NCBI GenBank assembly: GCA_023450835.1
Contig: JAEXGM010000197.1
Span: 1-24,111 of the forward strand
Length of the DNA stretch: 24,111 bases
Direction: 5' to 3'
From: Bacillota bacterium
Lineage (GTDB): Bacteria; Bacillota; Clostridia; Lachnospirales; Lachnospiraceae
Below the pieces are notes generated by a model. That model saw only the letters and a program-made list of their open reading frames with translations. It searched no databases and was not told the DNA's origin. Below, in pieces: positions 20,429 to 24,111 of this stretch (its first letter is position 1; every line of letters starts with the position of its first letter). A program made the position numbers and the translations under genes.

Positions 20429-21316
20429 ATGAAAAAACATAGCTTAGCTGAATTTTTCAAAAGCAAAAGCTTTTATGTGTTATTGGGTGTCGGTGCATTA
20501 GCTATCATTGCTATAACGGTAGTCAGCTTAAATCAGCCCTCAGGAAAAGGCGGAGGACAAAATCTTGCTGATTTGAATGAGCCTAACACGAATGTAGCTG
20601 ATAACGGCTCTCTTGGAGCTACAGACATTCCTGATAACACAACTTCCTCGGACACTGCTAAAAATGAGACTGGCAGTACATCCGGCGGAAAGCAAGAAGC
20701 TCAGGTAACCCCAACTGAACCAGGCGGTACCGGAGATAATTTAGAGGGTTCTGAAGTTACAGATGACCCTAATTTAAAGAATGCTGAAAATGATAAAGCA
20801 AATCAAACAGCAGAAGCTGACAAGGGTAAGCAGGAAGAAACCGCAAAGGCAGCTGATGACACCAAACAGGTTGTAAATCCGGATACTCTGTATTTTGATA
20901 CAGATAAAGGTTTGACCTGGCCTATCAACGGTGATGTACTGCTGAACTACAGCCCTGACAGAGTAATTTATTTTAAGACCTTGGAGCAGTTCCGCTGCAA
21001 TCCCGCCATTGTGATTCAGGCCAAGATAGGAGCTGAGGTAGCCAATGCAGCCACAGGTGTTATCACTTCTATAACCAAGGAAGATGAGACCGGTGTTACT
21101 GTAAAGGTTAATATCGGAAGCGGCTACAGTCTGGTATATGGTCAGTTGGATAAGGACAGTATTAAGGCAAAGGCCGGCGATCTGGTTCAAAAGGGTGAAG
21201 TCCTTGGAACCGTAGCAAAACCTACAATGTACTACTCTGTTGAAGGAAGCAACCTTTATTTTATGGTAGAAAAGGACAGTGAGACCGTAGATCCTACGTC
21301 CTTGTTAAAGAAATAA
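20429..21316 (+). CDS. SpoIIQ-like membrane protein with catalytically dead LytM (M23) domain
   Basis: A 295-aa protein: one membrane span (about residues 15-34), a long low-complexity Asn/Thr/Glu/Lys linker (36-150) and a C-terminal M23/LytM beta domain (about 160-295). Start at the ATG at 20429, after AGAGGTGATGATA. All expected zinc ligands are replaced: the HxGID position reads N191-P-A-I-V, the YAHL position reads YGQL (Q239), and HLHFEV reads NLYFMV (N275, Y277). It can therefore be a structural or peptidoglycan-binding module but not an endopeptidase. SpoIIQ, the forespore partner of SpoIIIAH in the engulfment channel, has this layout, and B. subtilis SpoIIQ is also degenerate, whereas the C. 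difficile protein keeps its zinc site. The assignment as SpoIIQ is an inference supported by the upstream sigma-F-like element. A terminator follows. Confidence 0.7.
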   Translation: MKKHSLAEFFKSKSFYVLLGVGALAIIAITVVSLNQPSGKGGGQNLADLNEPNTNVADNGSLGATDIPDNTTSSDTAKNETGSTSGGKQEAQVTPTEPGGTGDNLEGSEVTDDPNLKNAENDKANQTAEADKGKQEETAKAADDTKQVVNPDTLYFDTDKGLTWPINGDVLLNYSPDRVIYFKTLEQFRCNPAIVIQAKIGAEVANAATGVITSITKEDETGVTVKVNIGSGYSLVYGQLDKDSIKAKAGDLVQKGEVLGTVAKPTMYYSVEGSNLYFMVEKDSETVDPTSLLKK

Positions 21317-21333
21317 AACGAATAAGAACAAGA

Positions 21334-21366
21334 AAGGCTGCTCTTACCGGGTTCAGCCTTTTTTTG
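21334..21366 (+). terminator. Terminator after the SpoIIQ-like gene
   Basis: AAGGCTG (21334-21340) pairs with CAGCCTT (21354-21360) around a 13-nt loop, and the T-run continues to 21365. Confidence 0.88.
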
Positions 21367-21384
21367 TGCCGCAAAAGCCAAAAG

Positions 21385-21634
21385 CCGCCTCTAAAGGAAC
21401 AATTACCTGCTCCGGGAATATAATAATATCAGGAAAGCAGTTAGCAGTGTTTTTTCAATGAAACAGGTAAGAGAGTCTGGGCGGAAAAGAACTTATTACA
21501 TATCTAAAAAATTCGCAGCCGAACTTCTCATACTTTAAGTCTTCACCTTGAAAAGCACAAATATATTCGGCTGCTTGACATAGATATGCAAAAAGGTGGG
21601 CGAGCGAAAAAGTTTTTTTTGCCGCCCATTTTTT
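21385..21634 (+). ncRNA. Candidate structured small RNA in a gene-free interval
   Basis: The interval lies between two terminators and has no ORF with a ribosome binding site. Nested pairings: CCGCC (21385-21389) with GGCGG (21480-21484), enclosing TTACCTG (21403-21409) with CAGGTAA (21464-21470), a rod-like arm. Then GCAGCCGAA (21515-21523) with TTCGGCTGC (21566-21574), a perfect 9-bp stem closing 42 nt. Finally an intrinsic terminator at 21597-21634. Because the SpoIIQ-like transcript already ends at 21366 and the GDPD promoter starts after 21640, the last terminator needs another transcript. No convincing promoter was found; the TATAAT at 21419-21424 has a poor -35 and lies inside the arm. 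The family is unknown; a 6S-like rod is one thought, unproven. Confidence 0.35.
21597..21634 (+). terminator. Terminator ending the gene-free interval
   Basis: TGGGCG-A-GC (21597-21605) pairs with GCCGCCCA (21621-21628) with one bulged A; the inner AAAAA/TTTTT extends the stem, and six T residues follow. The minus strand would also give a hairpin followed by CCTTTTT. It lies just before the GDPD promoter. Confidence 0.8.
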
Positions 21635-21641
21635 GATAAGC

Positions 21642-21669
21642 TTGACTTATGGATAGCGATATGTATAAA
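21642..21669 (+). promoter_or_regulatory. Promoter of the GDPD gene
   Basis: TTGACT (21642-21647), a 16-nt spacer and TATAAA (21664-21669). The predicted start near 21676 leaves a leader of about 30 nt. It shows that the upstream in-frame ATG at 21649 cannot be the start, since it lies inside the promoter. Confidence 0.65.
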
Positions 21670-21705
21670 ATGATATGCATAGATTTGTACGACAAGGAAA
21701 CGAAC

Positions 21706-23547
21706 ATGGAAAATAATCAGCAGACCCCTAAAACAAACGGATTAAAAAAGATTCTTCATATATATTCTAAAACCTTAAAGATCATTCTGGGAAATATTCT
21801 GTACCTGATAGCGGGGCAGATAATATTAATGGGTATCGCTTATTTTCTGCTTTTTCCATTTATTAATATGATTGTAGATGATACTCTGAGGCTGACAGGC
21901 TACAGCTATGTCACAGCGGGCAACCTCTTTCGATTCCTTGTGCATCCGGTCACTATTCTGATGCTGCTCCTGCTGTTTATCGTAATTGGCGTATTTCTGA
22001 CCCTGGATATACTGTTTTTGATTACCTTCTTTTCACTGACTGAAAGGGAGCAGAAATTAAAAGTTGTTATGTTGGCAAAGCTTACGATATACCGTCTTTT
22101 TTATTGCTTAAAGAAGGGCAGAATGACGGCCTTGTTTACTTCCTGGGTTCTGACGGTAATCAGCAGTGTTCCCTTTCTTATGTTCTCAATATGGCGTTTT
22201 CGAAATTTTAAATATTATATGGAGGAAACCCCTGACAGATATCTGTTCCTGGGATTATTTGTTTTAGTCATAGGAATGCTGTTATTCCTTTATTTTATCG
22301 GCCCGTACTATTATCACAGCCTTCTGACGGAGAAAAACGGCCTGGTAACTGTGAGCAGGAAGGATATAAGGCCTCATGAACGAAGAAATCTTCTTATTTC
22401 CATAGGCGGATGGAATACGCTGCTGGCAGCCTTTCTTTTCTTGATCTATATATTTACGATGGCCATGACAGCAGTTCTGGTATCGGGATTTTCAGACCGA
22501 TTGGAGGCGACCTCCACTTTTATTGAGGTTTATGACCGTATGAGTGTCTATCTTGCACTGGTAATTTTCGTGTTTGGTATTACCTCCAACATGGCGCTGA
22601 TTTCCTACACCTTCCATCGGCACAGGAAGCTTAAAATTAACGGGCATGAAGAAGCGGAGGATTTCTTTAAGCCTGCCTATTCCTATAAAAAGATGACATA
22701 TTTTCTGATTATTACGCTGTTTACCATAAACGTTTATTACTTTTACCAGGTGGTCCACAATGGTTCTGCTTTTGACTATATGAACCTGCAGGACGTTCAG
22801 GTCACTTCCCATCGAGGTTATTCCCACTCAGTGCCGGAGAACACTCTTATGGCTGTTACAAAGGCAATAGCAGAAGGGGCTGATTATGTGGAGGTAGATG
22901 TAAGGGTTACCAAGGATGGGGAACTGGTACTTTTACATGACCCCAGTCTTAAGCGGACAACCGGGTATAATAAGTATATATGGGATGTCCCTTATGAAAA
23001 AGTCAGCCAGCTGGATGCGGGCAGCTGGTTCGCAGATGAATTTACAGGTACAAAGATACCTACTCTAAGGGAGCTTTTTGAACTTGCCAAAGGGCAGGTG
23101 AAAATTAATATGGACCTGAAATACCGGAATGACTCCGAGGACCTTGCAAAGAAGGTAGTGGAATTAATGAAGGAATATGATATGGAAAAGCAATGCGTTA
23201 TTACTTCTACCAGTATTCAATGTCTAAAGCAGGTAAAAGAGGAAGATTCGGAAATCAGGACAGGACTTATCACCTATGGCATTTACGGAAGTATAATTAA
23301 GAATAAAGCGATTGATTTCTTTAGTATGAAAGCCAGCCTTGTTACAAAGAATACTGTAGATGAAGCTCATAAAAACGGCAGGGAAGTACATGTCTGGACC
23401 GTCAATACCAGAAGTGAGATTGAAAGATTAAAAAGAATCGGTGTGGATAATATAATAACGGATAACCCGGGGTATGTAAGAGATGTACTTAAGAAAGATG
23501 AGTCTGATAAATTCCTTACCACGCTGCTTAAAATCATAAAAGATTGA
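21706..23547 (+). CDS. Membrane-anchored glycerophosphodiester phosphodiesterase
   Basis: GDPD enzymes hydrolyse glycerophosphodiesters to glycerol-3-phosphate and an alcohol; membrane-fused forms in Firmicutes may act on lipids or polyglycerolphosphate. Start at 21706 (MENNQQTPKTNGLKKILHIY) with AAGGA 7 nt upstream. The protein is 613 aa. The N-terminal half (1-350) has about seven membrane spans (near 28-52, 82-110, 142-162, 178-200, 236-260, 281-300, 331-350). The C-terminal catalytic domain follows with HRG (369-371), PENT (377-380), EVDVR (E396, D398), HDP (H411, D412) and a late ITDNPGYV motif, so the active site is complete. The even number or orientation of spans is not certain; a catalytic domain after the last span would be extracytoplasmic if the N-terminus is cytoplasmic and seven spans are real. 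No terminator was seen after it. Confidence 0.94.
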   Translation: MENNQQTPKTNGLKKILHIYSKTLKIILGNILYLIAGQIILMGIAYFLLFPFINMIVDDTLRLTGYSYVTAGNLFRFLVHPVTILMLLLLFIVIGVFLTLDILFLITFFSLTEREQKLKVVMLAKLTIYRLFYCLKKGRMTALFTSWVLTVISSVPFLMFSIWRFRNFKYYMEETPDRYLFLGLFVLVIGMLLFLYFIGPYYYHSLLTEKNGLVTVSRKDIRPHERRNLLISIGGWNTLLAAFLFLIYIFTMAMTAVLVSGFSDRLEATSTFIEVYDRMSVYLALVIFVFGITSNMALISYTFHRHRKLKINGHEEAEDFFKPAYSYKKMTYFLIITLFTINVYYFYQVVHNGSAFDYMNLQDVQVTSHRGYSHSVPENTLMAVTKAIAEGADYVEVDVRVTKDGELVLLHDPSLKRTTGYNKYIWDVPYEKVSQLDAGSWFADEFTGTKIPTLRELFELAKGQVKINMDLKYRNDSEDLAKKVVELMKEYDMEKQCVITSTSIQCLKQVKEEDSEIRTGLITYGIYGSIIKNKAIDFFSMKASLVTKNTVDEAHKNGREVHVWTVNTRSEIERLKRIGVDNIITDNPGYVRDVLKKDESDKFLTTLLKIIKD

Positions 23548-23566
23548 ATTTATACAGTTATTCCTA

Positions 23567-23595
23567 TTGACTGTTAGGCCAGAAAATAATACTAT
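23567..23595 (+). promoter_or_regulatory. Candidate promoter of the TPR-like gene
   Basis: TTGACT (23567-23572), 17 nt, TACTAT (23590-23595, 4 of 6). A perfect 9-bp inverted repeat, GAAAATAAT (23582-23590) with ATTATTTTC (23606-23614), overlaps the -10 and the start region and could be an operator or a 5' RNA hairpin. Confidence 0.4.
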
Positions 23596-23647
23596 AGTAA
23601 TAAGAATTATTTTCGCAAGGGTTAGTAAGGGCTAAGGAGGAGACAAT

Positions 23648-24111
23648 ATGAGTGAAGAGACAAAAGAACTGGCAGCAAAGCTATTCAATGGTGTTTGGGC
23701 TTTGATGGACAAAGAGGACAGGACCGAAGAGGATAATTACCTTATGGTTCATATGGCACACGCTTCTTTATACCATTGGATGCAGATAGGAACACCTCAT
23801 AATTTCTACGTGGGAGAATGGCAAATATCAAGAGTATATGCACTCCTTGGCAATTTTGATTCTTGTTTATACCATGGAAAGAGAGCACTGCGCTTATGTG
23901 AAGCAAACGGTTTTGAAGGATTTGATCTGGCATATGCCTATGAAGCCTTGACAAGGGCCTATCTGGTAAAAGGCAATAAGAGCGAATGTACCAAATACCT
24001 GGAGCTTGCATTAAGAGAAACAGAAAAAGTGGCTGAAAAAGAAGATAAAGAGCTTCTTACAAAGGATTTGGACGAGCTTCAGAATAAGATTATAATTCAA
24101 TTTATGAATTA
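23648..24111 (+). CDS. TPR-like helical protein of unknown function, 3' end cut by window
   Basis: ATG at 23648 behind a strong AAGGAGG (7-nt spacing). The 154 codons seen are open to the window end, where the last two bases are TA, so the gene may stop exactly there or continue. The product starts MSEETKELAAKLFNGVWALM. It contains a tetratricopeptide-like pair of helices, EWQISRVYALLGNFDSCLYHGKRALRLCEANG and LAYAYEALTRAYLVKGNKSECTKYLELAL, with TPR-style small/aromatic spacing, and ends in a charged Lys/Glu helix. No signal peptide or membrane span is present. TPR modules mediate protein contacts; no partner can be named. Confidence 0.78.
   Translation, partial: MSEETKELAAKLFNGVWALMDKEDRTEEDNYLMVHMAHASLYHWMQIGTPHNFYVGEWQISRVYALLGNFDSCLYHGKRALRLCEANGFEGFDLAYAYEALTRAYLVKGNKSECTKYLELALRETEKVAEKEDKELLTKDLDELQNKIIIQFMN

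Noticed and set aside
21419..21424. TATAAT as the promoter of the candidate small RNA.
   Set aside because: The -35 region (GGAACA) matches only 3 of 6, and the box lies inside the predicted rod arm, so it was not called a promoter.
1..24111. Prophage, insertion sequence, CRISPR or defence island.
   Set aside because: No transposase, integrase, Cas, toxin-antitoxin or restriction gene is visible; only the short non-coding repeats around 7.8 and 10.4 kb hint at mobility.

Overview
The window looks like a chromosomal segment of a spore-forming, low-to-mid GC Clostridia member, most probably Lachnospiraceae (Anaerocolumna / Lachnoclostridium-like). The grounds are a spoIIR gene, a forespore-type SpoIIQ-like protein, a long (type 2 / eukaryote-like) IleRS under an Ile T-box, GGAGG-type ribosome binding sites, TTG and GTG starts, and frequent TTGNNN-17-TATAAT promoters. 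The genus is an inference from protein flavour; no rRNA is present. Most of the window is housekeeping. No CRISPR array, tRNA, rRNA, phage or transposase gene is visible.

Layout. 1-1738 (minus): the 5' part of ispE (isoprenoid precursors) and spoIIR (forespore-to-mother-cell signal) with a sigma-F-like promoter. 2063-4473 (plus): ddl and murI, which overlap by 11 bp and supply D-Ala-D-Ala and D-Glu for peptidoglycan, then a DUF1934 protein and a terminator shared with the converging genes. 4518-5779 (minus): a one-pass membrane protein of unknown function and a PlsC-type acyltransferase with a clear sigma-A promoter. 5905-5985: a possible 26-residue Cys-containing peptide. 6190-7781: pncB (nicotinate phosphoribosyltransferase) with a promoter and an inverted repeat in its leader. 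7881-9175: a VanY-type carboxypeptidase with a Pro/Thr-rich tail and a strong terminator. 9267-10369: a scar of a GNAT acetyltransferase gene, an HxlR-family regulator and a cysteine hydrolase whose promoter overlaps a palindrome. 10602-14527: an HPr-like protein without the phospho-histidine, then the Ile T-box and ileS. 14538-15701 (minus): a two-pass membrane protein. 16094-20351: glycogen phosphorylase and a Cache-domain chemoreceptor. 20429-21316: a SpoIIQ-like LytM protein lacking all zinc ligands, with a sigma-F-like element upstream. 21367-21634: a gene-free, highly structured stretch ending in its own terminator. 21706-23547: a membrane-anchored glycerophosphodiesterase. 23648-end: a helical TPR-like protein cut by the window edge.

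How the genes fit together. Several serve the cell envelope: ddl, murI, vanY, plsC, the GDPD and ispE (undecaprenyl precursor supply). Two (spoIIR and the SpoIIQ-like gene) probably serve engulfment-stage sporulation and carry similar sigma-F-like promoter elements although they lie 19 kb apart. The rest are metabolic or sensory.

Most interesting non-coding content. (1) A family of short imperfect-palindrome repeats with TTTCACAY/RTGTGAAA ends around vanY and downstream of the cysteine hydrolase. (2) The structured two-terminator interval at 21.4-21.6 kb, a candidate small RNA. (3) The candidate 26-aa peptide. None can be confirmed without comparison to other genomes or RNA data.
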